A stretch of DNA of 64,000 nucleotides from Streptomyces barringtoniae. Its GTDB lineage: Bacteria > Actinomycetota > Actinomycetes > Streptomycetales > Streptomycetaceae. The stretch spans positions 248,001 through 312,000 of the forward strand of contig NZ_JAJHNP010000003.1 in the NCBI RefSeq assembly GCF_020819595.1, in the 5' to 3' direction. Made by a program: the position numbers and the translations under genes. Under the pieces are notes generated by a model, which had not been told where the DNA came from, ran no database searches, and worked only from the letters and a program-made list of their open reading frames with translations. Below, piece after piece: positions 6,806 through 18,104 of this stretch; the first letter of the stretch is position 1; every line of letters begins with the position of its first letter.

Positions 6806-9328
6806 TCACTTCTCCGCCGACGCGGCCCCTTCGCCGGCAGGCTCGCTGCTCCTGCGGACCGTGCAGTGGAGCGAGTCGTGTTCGACGTCGGCGACGATGG
6901 TGTCTCCCGGCTCGGCCTCGCCGCTGAGCAGCAGGGTCGCGATCCGGTTGTCGAGTTCCGCCTGGATCGTGCGGCGCAGCGGCCGGGCACCGAACTCCGG
7001 CTGGTGGCCGTGCGCGATGAGCAGTTTCTTCGCCGCTTCGGTCACCTCCAGCGCCATCCCCTGGGCGCGGACGCGGCGCTTGCTCTGGTCCAGCAGATGG
7101 TCGACGATCTCCCCGAGATCCTCCTCGGTCAGCCCGTGGAAGATGATGATGTCGTCGATCCGGTTGAGGAACTCCGGCAGGAACCTGGTCCGCAGGTCCG
7201 CCATCAACTCGTCCTTCAGATCCGACACATCACCCTTGTGGTCCAGGATCCGGTGCGCGCCGATGTTGGACGTCATGATGATCACGCAGTGCCGGAAGTC
7301 GACGGTGCGGCCCTGGGCGTCGGTGAGCCGGCCGTCGTCCAGGATCTGCAGCAGGGTGTTGAAGACGTCCGGGTGCGCCTTCTCCACCTCGTCGAACAGC
7401 ACCACGCTGTAAGGCCGGCGGCGCACCTTCTCCGTCAGCTGACCCGCTTCCTCATAGCCCACGTATCCCGGAGGGGCACCCACGAGCCGGGCGACGGTGT
7501 GCTTCTCCTGGAACTCGCTCATGTCGAACCGGATCATCCGGTCCTCGTCCCCGAACAGCAACGCCGCGAGGGTCTTGGCGAGTTCGGTCTTGCCGACACC
7601 CGTGGGCCCGAGGAACAGGAAGGATCCCACCGGCCGGTTCGGATCCCCCATCCCCGCCCGATTGCGCCGTACCGCCTGCGAGACGGCAGTGACGGCCTCG
7701 TCCTGGCCGACGATCCGGGCGTGCATCTCCTCCTCGAGCCGGAGCAGCTTCTCCTTCTCGCTCGCCGTCAGCTGCGACACCGGGATCCCCGTACGGCGGG
7801 AGACCACGTCGGCGATGTCGGAGGCCGTCACCGACACCACACCCTCGCGGCGTTCCTCGATACCTGCGCGTTCGCCCTCCACCTCGGCGATCTGCCGCTT
7901 CAGCTCCGACGCCTTCTCGAAGTCCTCCACGGAGACGGCCTGGTCGAGTTCGCGGCGGAGTTGGGCGATACGGTCCTCGCAGCTGACCACCTCCGTGGAC
8001 CGGCCCACGCTGCGCAGCCGGACCCGCGCACCGGCCTGGTCCATCACATCGATCGCCTTGTCGGGCAGGAAACGGTCGGTGATGTAGCGGTCGGAGAGCT
8101 CCGCCGCGGCCGCCAACGCGCCATCGTCGAACCGGACCTGATGGTGGGCCTCGTAGGAGTCCCGCAGACCCTCCAGGATCTGCACGGTCTCCTCCACCGT
8201 CGGCTCGGGCACCATCACCGGCTGGAACCGCCGCTCCAACGCCGCGTCCTTCTCCACGTACTTGCGGTACTCGTCGATCGTCGTGGCGCCCACGACATGG
8301 AGTTCACCGCGCGCGAGGGCGGGCTTGAGCATGTTGCCCGCGTCCATCGACCCCTCCCCCGTCGCGCCGGCACCCACGACGGTGTGGAGTTCGTCGATGA
8401 ACAGGATGATCCGGCCCTTGGCGGCCTGGACGTCCTCGATGACCTTCTTCAACCGCTCCTCGAACTGGCCCCGGTACTGCGCCCCCGCGACCATCCCCGA
8501 CAGGTCCAGGGCCACGACCCTCTTGTCCTTGAGGGTGTCGGGCACCTCGCCGGCCACGATCCGCTGCGCGAGCCCCTCCACGATCGCCGTCTTGCCCACA
8601 CCGGGCTCGCCGATGAGCACCGGATTGTTCTTCGACCGCCGCGAGAGGACCTCGACCGTCTGCTCGATCTCCTCCGCACGCCCCACCACCGGATCCAGCT
8701 TCCCCGCCTTGGCCTCCTCCGTCAGATCCCGGCCGAACTCGTCCAGAGTCGTCGCCGGGGTCTTCTTCCGTTCGGCGGGGCTACCGTCGCTGCGAGCCGC
8801 CCGCTCGGTGAGACCGGCCAGTTTCCGCGTGTCCATGCCCTCGGCGCGCAGCAGCCTGGCAGCGCCCGTGTCGCTGTCGCCCAGCAGGGCGCCGAGGATG
8901 TGCTCGGGACCGATGTACGACACACCGGCCGCCTGTGACTGTGCGTAGGCGGCCCGGAGCGTGCGCTTGGCCGCCGGGGTGAGGCCCGGTTGGGCGGACG
9001 GCTCGCCTGCCTCCCGGGGCAGGATCTTGACGAGCTCGGCCGCCAGCGCGTCGGGGTCGACATCCAGCTGGGAGAGCAGTCTCCGGGACGGTTCGACCTT
9101 GGTGGCGGCCCACAGCAGATGCTCGGTGTCCAGATCGGACGTGCCGTCCTCGACCGCCCGCTGCGCGGCCAGGTTGAGCAGTTCCTGCGACGACTCCGTC
9201 AGCAGCCGGCCGATGGGCACCCGCTGCACCGCGGGAGGCGACGACGAGGGTGACATCCCGAAGAATCGGTTGAACAACTCGCTGAAGGGATCCGACGAAC
9301 CGAGCGGTGCACCGAACGACATCGACAT
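6806..9328 (-). CDS. ClpC-like AAA+ unfoldase
   Basis: An 840-residue Hsp100 protein. In order: a short Gly/Ser/Pro-rich leader; a Clp N-domain (about 45-190) with [22 protein letters not shown]-1 with Walker A GEPGVGKT and Walker B IILFIDE; a short UVR-type middle region [21 protein letters not shown] as in ClpC, not the long ClpB coiled coil; and AAA-2 with [24 protein letters not shown] and a D2-small domain. The loop between [10 protein letters not shown] and [11 protein letters not shown] shows no L/V-G-F ClpP-docking tripeptide, so it may work as a ClpP-independent unfoldase. Start ATG 9328 has AGGAG upstream; longer in-frame reads lack a site. It is divergent from LysR. Confidence 0.92.
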   Translation of the reverse strand: MSMSFGAPLGSSDPFSELFNRFFGMSPSSSPPAVQRVPIGRLLTESSQELLNLAAQRAVEDGTSDLDTEHLLWAATKVEPSRRLLSQLDVDPDALAAELVKILPREAGEPSAQPGLTPAAKRTLRAAYAQSQAAGVSYIGPEHILGALLGDSDTGAARLLRAEGMDTRKLAGLTERAARSDGSPAERKKTPATTLDEFGRDLTEEAKAGKLDPVVGRAEEIEQTVEVLSRRSKNNPVLIGEPGVGKTAIVEGLAQRIVAGEVPDTLKDKRVVALDLSGMVAGAQYRGQFEERLKKVIEDVQAAKGRIILFIDELHTVVGAGATGEGSMDAGNMLKPALARGELHVVGATTIDEYRKYVEKDAALERRFQPVMVPEPTVEETVQILEGLRDSYEAHHQVRFDDGALAAAAELSDRYITDRFLPDKAIDVMDQAGARVRLRSVGRSTEVVSCEDRIAQLRRELDQAVSVEDFEKASELKRQIAEVEGERAGIEERREGVVSVTASDIADVVSRRTGIPVSQLTASEKEKLLRLEEEMHARIVGQDEAVTAVSQAVRRNRAGMGDPNRPVGSFLFLGPTGVGKTELAKTLAALLFGDEDRMIRFDMSEFQEKHTVARLVGAPPGYVGYEEAGQLTEKVRRRPYSVVLFDEVEKAHPDVFNTLLQILDDGRLTDAQGRTVDFRHCVIIMTSNIGAHRILDHKGDVSDLKDELMADLRTRFLPEFLNRIDDIIIFHGLTEEDLGEIVDHLLDQSKRRVRAQGMALEVTEAAKKLLIAHGHQPEFGARPLRRTIQAELDNRIATLLLSGEAEPGDTIVADVEHDSLHCTVRRSSEPAGEGAASAEK

Positions 9329-9497
9329 GGCAGCTCCTGGGCGCGGGGGGAAGCCGGTAACCGCGGGGCCGTTGTTCCGGGGTCCGTAATCACTGAACCC
9401 CGCACGACACGGCACCGCAAACGGAAGACACGGACACGGGCGGAGGACGAGCGGGCCCGGACTGGCTTTACGGGGTGGTGTCGGGTACACCCGTGCC

Positions 9498-10424
9498 GTG
9501 CTCTTTCGTCAGCTGGAATACCTCGTCGCCCTCTCCCGGGAGCGCCACTTCGCCCGTGCCGCCCAGGCCTGCTACGTCTCCCAGCCCGCCCTGTCGGAGG
9601 CGCTGCGCAAGCTGGAGGAGGAGCTCGACGTGCCGCTGGTGCGGCGCGGCCGCAAGTACGAGGGCCTCACCCCGGAGGGAGAGCGCATCGTCGTATGGGC
9701 CCAGCGGATCCTCGCCGACCGTGATGCCCTCAAGGACGAGGTCGACGCGCTGCGCACCGGGTTGAGCGGCAGGATGCGGATCGGTACGGTGCCGACCGCG
9801 TCCGGTGCCGTCGCCCTGCTCACCGGCCCGTTCTGCGCGGCGCACCCGCTGGTCACGGTCGAGGTCACGGCGGACATGCAGTCGGTGGACATCCTGCGGC
9901 AGCTGCAGAACTTCGAGCTCGATGCCGGGGTCACCTATCTGCGCGAGGATGTCTCGGACGGCTTCCACACGGTTCCGCTGTACCGGGAGCGGTACGTCCT
10001 GCTGCTCACGGCCGCCGACGGTCTGGCCCGGCCTACGTCGGCCACCTGGGCGGAGGCGGCACGGCTGCCGCTGTGCATGCTGACCCCGGCGATGCAGGGC
10101 CGCCGGGTGCTGGACGGGCTGTTCGCACGGGCGGGGACGCGGCCCTCGCCCCGGCTGGAGACCGACTCCGTGGCGGCGCTGTTCGCCCACGTCAGGACGG
10201 GCCGGTGGGCGGCCGTCGTGCCGCACGCCTGGCTCCATGTGTTCGGTGTCCCGCACGGGATGCGGGCAGTGCCGCTGGTCGAGCCCGCCGCGGCGGTGCC
10301 GGTGGGTCTGGTGATCGCCGCCCGGGAGCCGGGGTCGGTGATGGCGAGGGCGCTGACGGACATCGCGCGCGCCATCGACGTGGCCTCGGCCCTGGAGCGC
10401 GTGCCGGGGGATCCGGGGCGGTAG
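9498..10424 (+). CDS. LysR family transcriptional regulator
   Basis: A 308-residue LysR regulator starting at GTG 9498 (MLFRQLEYLVALSRERHFARAAQACYVSQPALSEALRKLEEEL). The N-terminal winged helix is followed by a type 2 periplasmic-binding-like effector domain from about residue 90 (GRMRIGTVPTASGAVALL). It sits immediately beyond the convergent fdhD-fdhF pair and is separated from them by a strong bidirectional terminator, so it is the likely regulator of the formate dehydrogenase genes. A dyad with the T-N11-A pattern at 13809-13829 upstream of the molybdoenzyme is a candidate site. It is also divergent from the Clp ATPase gene, and the effector is unknown. Confidence 0.9.
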   Translation: MLFRQLEYLVALSRERHFARAAQACYVSQPALSEALRKLEEELDVPLVRRGRKYEGLTPEGERIVVWAQRILADRDALKDEVDALRTGLSGRMRIGTVPTASGAVALLTGPFCAAHPLVTVEVTADMQSVDILRQLQNFELDAGVTYLREDVSDGFHTVPLYRERYVLLLTAADGLARPTSATWAEAARLPLCMLTPAMQGRRVLDGLFARAGTRPSPRLETDSVAALFAHVRTGRWAAVVPHAWLHVFGVPHGMRAVPLVEPAAAVPVGLVIAAREPGSVMARALTDIARAIDVASALERVPGDPGR

Positions 10425-10480
10425 CCGACGGGCGCCGGGCCCGGACATGGCTGCGGTGTGCGCTGCCCTCCCGTCGCCAT

Positions 10481-10537
10481 GGAACGGCCGGCCGGTGTCA
10501 GCCGGCCCGGGCGGCTGACACCGGCCCCCTCCGTTCC
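10481..10537. terminator. Strong bidirectional terminator between LysR and fdhD
   Basis: A perfect 14-bp stem GGCCGGTGTCAGCC (10490-10503) pairs with its complement at 10513-10526 around a 9-base loop. An outer stem, GGAACGG (10481-10487) with CCGTTCC (10531-10537), extends it. It separates two convergent genes, so it can stop transcription from both sides. Confidence 0.85.
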
Positions 10538-10550
10538 GCATCAGCCCGCG

Positions 10551-11387
10551 TCAGCTCACCGGCTGCGGCTGGAGCCGCTCCGCACCGGCGTACAGGTTCA
10601 TCGACGTACCGCGCAGGAAGCCGATCAGGGTCAGCCCGCTCTCGGCCGCCAGGTCCACGGCCAGCGACGAGGGGGCGGAGACGGCCGCCAGCAGGGGAAT
10701 CCCGGCGAGTACGGCCTTCTGCACCAGCTCGAAGGAGGCGCGGCCGCTGACCATCAGCAGGGTCCCGCGCAGCGGCAGCAGGCCTGAGCGCAGGGCATGG
10801 CCGACGACCTTGTCCACGGCGTTGTGCCGGCCCACGTCCTCGCGCAGGCACAGCAGCTCGCCGTCGGCCGTGAACAAACCGGCCGCGTGCAGGCCCCCGG
10901 TGCTGTCGAACACCTTCTGTGCCGCGCGGAGTTTTCCGGGCAGGGAGGCCAGCAGCTCCGGGCCCACGCTCAGCGGGTCCTCGGCCACGGACCACCTCGT
11001 GGCCATGCGCACCGCGTCCAGGCCGGCCTTGCCGCACAGACCGCACGAGGAGGTGGTGTAGAAGTTCCGTTCCAGGGACGCGGTGGGCATGGCCACGCCC
11101 GGGGCCAGGGCGACGTCCACCACGTTGTAGGTGTTGCCGCCGTCCGCGGTGGCGCCGGCGCAGTAGCGGATCCCCGTCATGTCGTCGGCGGCGTGGACGA
11201 CGCCCTCGCCGACGAGGAAGCCGGCCGCGAGGTCGAAGTCGTCGCCCGGGGTGCGCATGGTCACGGTGAGGGGGCGCCCGCCGACCCGTATCTCCATCGG
11301 TTCCTCGGCGGCCAGGGTGTCCGGCCGGGCGGAGGGCACTCCGTCGCGGATGCGAAGTACCCGCCGACGAACCGTCACTCGCCCCAT
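10551..11387 (-). CDS. fdhD: FdhD, formate dehydrogenase accessory sulfurtransferase
   Basis: A 278-residue FdhD. This protein transfers sulfur from a cysteine desulfurase to the molybdenum cofactor, which activates formate dehydrogenases. The sulfur-carrying Cys pair is visible in TTSSCGLCGKAGLD, and the Moco-binding segments DDFDLAAGFLVGEG and REDVGRHNAVDKVVGHAL, plus GRASFELVQKA, are conserved. The length is normal for the family. It lies 42 bases after the molybdoenzyme gene on the same strand, so both are probably one operon. ATG 11387 begins MGRVTVRRRVLRI, a typical actinobacterial start. Confidence 0.96.
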   Translation of the reverse strand: MGRVTVRRRVLRIRDGVPSARPDTLAAEEPMEIRVGGRPLTVTMRTPGDDFDLAAGFLVGEGVVHAADDMTGIRYCAGATADGGNTYNVVDVALAPGVAMPTASLERNFYTTSSCGLCGKAGLDAVRMATRWSVAEDPLSVGPELLASLPGKLRAAQKVFDSTGGLHAAGLFTADGELLCLREDVGRHNAVDKVVGHALRSGLLPLRGTLLMVSGRASFELVQKAVLAGIPLLAAVSAPSSLAVDLAAESGLTLIGFLRGTSMNLYAGAERLQPQPVS

Positions 11388-11429
11388 GGTCCTGCTCCTC
11401 TCCCCTGCCTCCTGGGTGCTCCAGGTGTC

Positions 11430-13721
<2,292 letters not shown>

Positions 13722-13808
13722 GGTCCGGTCCGCCTCTTTCTCCGATGGGCACTGCGGGGCAGCATCCGCTTGTTTCCGGAGGCACGTCAAAGAGGCGTTT
13801 TCGATGGC

Positions 13809-13829
13809 CTGATAGGCGCTGGTTATCAG
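13809..13829 (-). promoter_or_regulatory. Candidate LysR-type dyad upstream of fdhF
   Basis: CTGATA (13809-13814) and TATCAG (13824-13829) form a perfect inverted repeat with a 9-base spacer, which contains the T-N11-A spacing of LysR boxes. It lies about 90 bases upstream of the molybdoenzyme start. The linked LysR regulator at 9498 could bind here; this is inference. Confidence 0.4.
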
Positions 13830-14091
13830 ATGGGCGGGGCCTGTCGGCGGCCGAACGGGACCTCTTCGACTTCGTCGGACGGCTCACCAAACGATGACCC
13901 GCATGACGGCTTCCCGGACGCACCCGGCCGACGGCACGGCACCGCACGGACCGCGGACCGGGCCGGAATCGCTCCGGCTCGCGCGGGCCTGGGAATTTCG
14001 ACGGTCCGGCTGTGCTGTGCGGCCTGGCCCCGGCGGACGGCCTCGTGGCAGTCCCAACAGGAGATGTGCCGGCCGGCGCCGGCGTGATGGC

Positions 14092-14316
14092 ATGTCCCAC
14101 GTGGTGACCGATGCCGACACCGCGGTGACGGTGGGCAGCGGTGACGTGCCCCTTCTCGCCACCCCAAGGGTCCGTCTCCGTCACGGGCGGGCGGCTCACG
14201 TTCGCGGTGCGGGGCGTCGACGGCTCGGGCCGGCTGGTGGCCACGGTGAGATCGACCGGGTGATCGTCGACCGGCAGCGGTTCCTGGCGCGCACGCCGGA
14301 CCCTGCAAACCGCTGA
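14092..14316 (+). pseudogene. Degraded thioesterase (FlK-like hotdog) gene
   Basis: The ATG at 14092 opens SHVVTDADTAVTVGSGDVPLLATPR, the characteristic start of small hotdog thioesterases related to fluoroacetyl-CoA thioesterase FlK. The middle of the family (the helix and the catalytic acid/His region) is missing. The next family-like segment, VTGGRLTFAVRGVDGSGRLVATV, is read in the +1 frame from 14171. The C-terminal EIDRVIVDRQRF returns to the first frame from about 14250 and ends at the TGA at 14314. Two frame changes plus an internal deletion mean the gene is dead. No ribosome binding site precedes the ATG. The sequence from 13830 to 14090 shows no gene. Confidence 0.7.
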
Positions 14317-14328
14317 CCGGCAGGCCCG

Positions 14329-14721
14329 TCACACGGGCGTGTGTCCGCGGAGGTACTCGCGTACGGCTGCCGGGAGTGCGACTTCGGTGGTCTCGGGAAT
14401 CGCCGCCCAGCGCACCTGCTCGGGTGCCAGAGCGGCCCCGTCCGACGGTGACTCGCTCAGCAGTTGGCACACCACCGCCGACGCACCGTCGGCCGATGCA
14501 CCGCCTGCCTGCGGAGCGTGGTGTGGGGCGAGGGACTCCGTGCCGTCGACGAGGTATCCGGTGAGTTCGTAGACCGCTCGCGCCGCGGTGGCCTCTGCCG
14601 GCTCGGCCTGTTGGGGAGTACCGGACGGCAGTGTCCAGCCGTGGCCGTCCGCCACGAGCAGCAGCCGTCCGTCGTACAGGACGACCGCCTGCACCACTCC
14701 CTCCGCGGGCTCCAGCGTCAT
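14329..14721 (-). CDS. Nudix-like hydrolase domain protein
   Basis: A 130-residue protein with a Nudix-type layout: an N-terminal strand VVQAVVLYDGRLLLVADGHGWTLPSG, then a degenerate Nudix box from GTPQQAE to RAVYELTG. The spacing G-x5-E-x7-R is kept. The first Glu of REUXEE is Ala and the last is Leu, so metal binding and hydrolysis may be impaired. The C-terminal half, CQLLSE to EQVRWAAIPE, also fits a Nudix fold. ATG 14721 is the first sensible start. It is downstream of, and on the same strand as, the lipid kinase, with a 131-base gap that shows nothing else. Confidence 0.65.
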   Translation of the reverse strand: MTLEPAEGVVQAVVLYDGRLLLVADGHGWTLPSGTPQQAEPAEATAARAVYELTGYLVDGTESLAPHHAPQAGGASADGASAVVCQLLSESPSDGAALAPEQVRWAAIPETTEVALPAAVREYLRGHTPV

Positions 14722-14852
14722 GTCCGACCAACCCCTCCCCCGGCGCGCTCGGCCCGGTTCCCTTCCCCCTACCCAGGGTCGGCCGGTCATGCACCGACGC
14801 CGTGTCACTTCTCGGTCCGGGCCGGGAATTCCTGTGCCGCGGCCGAGCGGGA

Positions 14853-15734
14853 TCAGTACAGCACCGGCAGGTCTCCGGGGCGTACCCGCACCGTGACGGG
14901 CAGAGTGGCGTCGACCTCGCCGTCGGCGCCGTAGGGGACGGGCCGGTTCGCCTCGATGCGCAGTTCCCTGCCGCGCAGCACGCGCACCTCGGGGCGGTGC
15001 ACATGTCCTCCCGTCTTCAGCTCGTTCATGAGGGTGAAGAAGAGCCGGCGCGGTGCCTCGCGGATCATCACGACGTCCAGCAGGCCGTCGTCGATGCGGG
15101 CGTCGGGGGCGATGAGCCGGCCGGAGCCGTAGTAGGGGGAGTTGGCGGCCACGACGGTGTAGCCGCGGTGGGTGTGTTCCTCGCCGTCGATGGTGACGCG
15201 GTAGTCGGCCGCGCGCCAGGTGGTGACGGCGCGCAGGCCGCCCGCGTAGTAGGAGGCGGAGCCGCGCAGCAGCCGGGCGTGGTTGGCGTGCCGGTTGGCC
15301 ACCGCGTCCACGCCTGCGTAGACGCTGCCCAGGACGACGGTGCGGGGGTGGACTGCCGACTCCACCTCGATGGTGTCGACCGGCCGTGGCTCGGCGTGCA
15401 GCAGGATGCCGGCGAGCGCGGCGGGGTCGGCGGGGAGTTCCAGGGCACGGGCGAAGTCGTTGCCGCGTCCGGCGGGCACCAGGCCGAGGACGGTTCCGGT
15501 GCCGCTGAGTGCGCCGCCGATGCCGCCCGCGATGCCGTCGCCGCCGACGGCCAGGACGATCCGGCCGCGCTCGCCGGCGCGGCGGGCGAGGTCCTGGGCG
15601 TGGGCGAGGCTGTGGCTGTACTCCGTCTCCAGCTCGGCCCCGGCCTCGCGCAGCAGCCGGGCCAGGTGCAGCAGTGTCGCCGCCCCGGTGGAGCCGCCCG
15701 CGGTGGGGTTGACGACGGCGGTGAACTGTCGCAT
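14853..15734 (-). CDS. Diacylglycerol kinase-family lipid kinase
   Basis: A 293-residue member of the YegS/DgkB lipid kinase family, which phosphorylates lipid hydroxyls (diacylglycerol, sphingosine or related) with ATP at the membrane surface. Key motifs are the N-terminal NPTAGGSTG, the nucleotide-binding VLAVGGDGIAGGIGGAL, and GLVPAGRGNDFARAL. The C-terminal beta-sandwich includes APDARIDDGLLDVVMI, the standard DGLLDV block. Both ends are intact. It lies 63 bases after the AGPS-like flavoprotein gene on the same strand, so the two are likely cotranscribed and may share a lipid pathway. Confidence 0.92.
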   Translation of the reverse strand: MRQFTAVVNPTAGGSTGAATLLHLARLLREAGAELETEYSHSLAHAQDLARRAGERGRIVLAVGGDGIAGGIGGALSGTGTVLGLVPAGRGNDFARALELPADPAALAGILLHAEPRPVDTIEVESAVHPRTVVLGSVYAGVDAVANRHANHARLLRGSASYYAGGLRAVTTWRAADYRVTIDGEEHTHRGYTVVAANSPYYGSGRLIAPDARIDDGLLDVVMIREAPRRLFFTLMNELKTGGHVHRPEVRVLRGRELRIEANRPVPYGADGEVDATLPVTVRVRPGDLPVLY

Positions 15735-15797
15735 CGGTGTGCCTCCGAAGCAGGCGGATCGGGTGGGGGTCGGTCGGTGCGGGTGAGTGGGTACGGG

Positions 15798-17390
15798 TCA
15801 GTCGGTGGGGAGCAGGACGCCTGGGTTGAGCAGGCCCTCGGGGTCCAGGCGGCGCTTGACGGCGCGCAGGGCCGAGATGCCGAGCGGTCCGGCCTCGCGG
15901 ATGTACCAGTCGCGGTGGTCGGTGCCGACTCCGTGGTGGTGGGAGATGGTGCCACCGGCCGCCAGCACGGCCTCGTTGGCCGCGTGTTTGGCGGGCGTCC
16001 AGTGGGCCACCGGGTCCTCGCCCTGGGCGCTGACCACCGTGAAGTACAGCGAGGCGCCGTTCTCGTACACGTGGGAGATGTGGCACATCACCAGGGGCGG
16101 GGTGCCGGCCTCGGTGAGGGTGTCGGTGAGGGCGGTGCGTACGGCCGTGTAGAGGTCGGGGATGCGGGACCAGAAGGCGGCGGTCTCGAGGGTTTCGGCG
16201 AAGGCGCCGACGTCGAGCAGCGCGTCGCGCAGGTACGGCGCCGAGAAACGGCCGTGGGCCCAGCGTTCGCCCGGTTCCGCGCCGACGAGGGTGCCGCCGC
16301 AGGCGGTGAGGACGGCCGCCGCCTGCTCCCGGCGCTGTGCGGTGTCCTCGGCCGTGCCCTCGTAGCCGGTGATGGCGAGACAGCCTGCCGCGCTCTGCGC
16401 CAGGTCGCCGCCGATGGCGTCCGGTTGGGCCAGGCCGATGAGGGTCTCGGTCTCGTCGGACAGGCGCAGTACGGTCGGCCGGGGTCCGTCCTGGGCGAGC
16501 CTGCGCAGCGCGGCGGCGCCCTCCTCGAAGGACGCGAACCGCCAGCCCTCGTAGACGCGCACCTGCGGCAGCGGGCGGATCCGTACGGTGACGGAGGTGA
16601 TGACGCCGAAGGCTCCCTCCGAGCCGAGGATCAGCTGGCGCAGGTCGGGTCCTGCGGCGGAGCGCGGGGCGCGGCCGGTCTCGATGGTTCCCTCGGGCGT
16701 GGCGAGGGTCAGGCCGAGGACCATCTCGTCGAAGCGGCCGTACCCGGCGGAGGCCTGGCCGCTGGAGCGGGCGGCGGCGAAGCCGCCGATGGTGGCCCAC
16801 TCGAAGGACTGCGGGAAGTGGCCGAGGGTGAAGCCGTGTTCGGCGAGCAGGGCCTCGGCCTCGGGGGCGCGCAGTCCGGGCTGGAGCACGGCGGTGCGCG
16901 AGACGGGGTCCAGGTCGAGCAGGCCGCTCATGCGGCGCAGGTCCAGGGCGATGAACGCGGTGCGCTGGGGAGCGAGTCCGCCGACGACCGAGGTGCCACC
17001 GCCGAAGGGGACGACGGCGAGGCCGTGCGCGGCACAGGCGCGAAGGACGGCCAGGACCTCCTCGTGCGAGGCGGGCAGGACCACGGCCTGCGGGACGTCC
17101 GCGAAGTCCCCGGCGCGGATGCGCAGCAGGTCGGGGGTGGACTTGCCACGGGTGTGGCGGATGCGGCTCTCGCTGTCGGTGCGGACGTGGCCCTCGCCGC
17201 CGACGGCCTCGGCGAGCGCCTTGAGCGCGGCGGGGGCGGCCGTGGTGGCGGGCAGCTCGATGTCCTGGAGGGTGAGGGCGGGGGCGGTGTGGGGCTTGAC
17301 GCCGAGCAGGTCGCGCAGCAGTCCGGTCACCGAGTCGGGCAGCGGTGCCGCCTTGGCCGGGTCGCCCCAGCCGTTCCACAGCATGTCCAT
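15798..17390 (-). CDS. FAD-binding oxidase, alkyl-DHAP synthase-like
   Basis: A 530-residue flavoprotein of the VAO/PCMH family. The FAD domain contains PFGGGTSVVGG and the substrate-domain start is RHTRGKSTPDLLRIRAGD. The C-terminal ISHHHGVGTDHRDWY carries the His tract that is functionally important in alkyldihydroxyacetonephosphate synthase (AGPS). GASLYFTVVSAQGEDPVAHW is also AGPS-like. AGPS swaps the acyl chain of acyl-DHAP for a fatty alcohol, the first step to ether lipids, but many bacterial homologs act on lactate, glycolate or unknown substrates. ATG 17390 (MDMLWNGWGD) is chosen over a longer unconserved extension. It is divergent from the TetR-glpD operon. Confidence 0.85.
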   Translation of the reverse strand: MDMLWNGWGDPAKAAPLPDSVTGLLRDLLGVKPHTAPALTLQDIELPATTAAPAALKALAEAVGGEGHVRTDSESRIRHTRGKSTPDLLRIRAGDFADVPQAVVLPASHEEVLAVLRACAAHGLAVVPFGGGTSVVGGLAPQRTAFIALDLRRMSGLLDLDPVSRTAVLQPGLRAPEAEALLAEHGFTLGHFPQSFEWATIGGFAAARSSGQASAGYGRFDEMVLGLTLATPEGTIETGRAPRSAAGPDLRQLILGSEGAFGVITSVTVRIRPLPQVRVYEGWRFASFEEGAAALRRLAQDGPRPTVLRLSDETETLIGLAQPDAIGGDLAQSAAGCLAITGYEGTAEDTAQRREQAAAVLTACGGTLVGAEPGERWAHGRFSAPYLRDALLDVGAFAETLETAAFWSRIPDLYTAVRTALTDTLTEAGTPPLVMCHISHVYENGASLYFTVVSAQGEDPVAHWTPAKHAANEAVLAAGGTISHHHGVGTDHRDWYIREAGPLGISALRAVKRRLDPEGLLNPGVLLPTD

Positions 17391-17491
17391 TTGAACGGTC
17401 GTCCTCACAGGTCGGTGTGCTCGGTTCGCGCGACGGCCGGCGGGCCGTGCCCGGGGCGACGGTGTCTGCTCCGCCGCCCCCCCCGGGGCGT

Positions 17492-17504
17492 TACACTGTG
17501 ACAC
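17492..17504 (+). promoter_or_regulatory. -10 and possible operator for leaderless tetR
   Basis: TACACT (17492-17497) lies seven bases before the ATG at 17505, which has no ribosome binding site; this fits a leaderless mRNA. An imperfect dyad GTTACAC-TGTGAC (about 17490-17502) overlaps the -10 and is a candidate autoregulatory TetR site. Confidence 0.45.
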
Positions 17505-18104
17505 ATGACGCCTATTCGTCACAACGGTTCGGACAACGATCAGGTGCTCGACGCGGTACGCGACTGTGTACTGGCCGTCGGGGTCCGCCGCACCACCCTC
17601 GCCGACGTGGCGCGCCGCGCCGGTGTCTCACGGATGACGCTGTACCGGCGCTGGCCGGATCTGCGGACCCTGGTGGGCGATCTGATGACCCGCGAGTGGG
17701 TCGACGTGGCCACCCGGGCGATCCCCGAGCCCGCCTCCGGCACGGACACCCGCACCCGGATCGTGGACGGACTGGTGGCGGGTGTCGAGGCCTTCCGGGC
17801 GCACCCGCTCTTCCGCAAGATCGTCGACGTCGATCCGGAACTGCTGCTCCCCTATGTGCTCGACCGGCGCGGAGCGAGCCAGGAGGCACTGCTGGCGCTG
17901 CTGGCCGACGGGCTGCGCGACGGCCACGCGGATGGCTCCGTGCGCCCCGGACATGTCGAACGGCAGGCACGCGCCCTGCTGTTGACCGTGCAGTCCTTCA
18001 CCCTGTCCCTGCGCACGATGACCGACGAGGACGATCCGGAGCTGGACTCCGCAGCCTTCCTCGACGAGTTGCGCACCCTCCTGGAGAGGACCCTCACGCC
18101 GTGA
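17505..18104 (+). CDS. TetR family transcriptional regulator
   Basis: A 199-residue TetR regulator with its helix-turn-helix at RRTTLADVARRAGVSRMTLYRRWPDLRTLVGDLM (about residues 27-60) and an all-helical ligand domain. It sits between a divergent AGPS-like flavoprotein gene and the glycerol-3-phosphate dehydrogenase gene, whose GTG start overlaps this stop codon (GTGA at 18101-18104). It therefore probably controls both divergent units and senses a glycerolipid-related ligand; that is inference from context. The ATG lacks a Shine-Dalgarno sequence and is likely leaderless. Confidence 0.92.
   Translation: MTPIRHNGSDNDQVLDAVRDCVLAVGVRRTTLADVARRAGVSRMTLYRRWPDLRTLVGDLMTREWVDVATRAIPEPASGTDTRTRIVDGLVAGVEAFRAHPLFRKIVDVDPELLLPYVLDRRGASQEALLALLADGLRDGHADGSVRPGHVERQARALLLTVQSFTLSLRTMTDEDDPELDSAAFLDELRTLLERTLTP

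Noticed and set aside
6767..8938. Plus-strand frame of about 720 residues over the Clp gene
   Set aside because: Antisense to a clearly conserved AAA+ gene; composition is that of a shadow frame.
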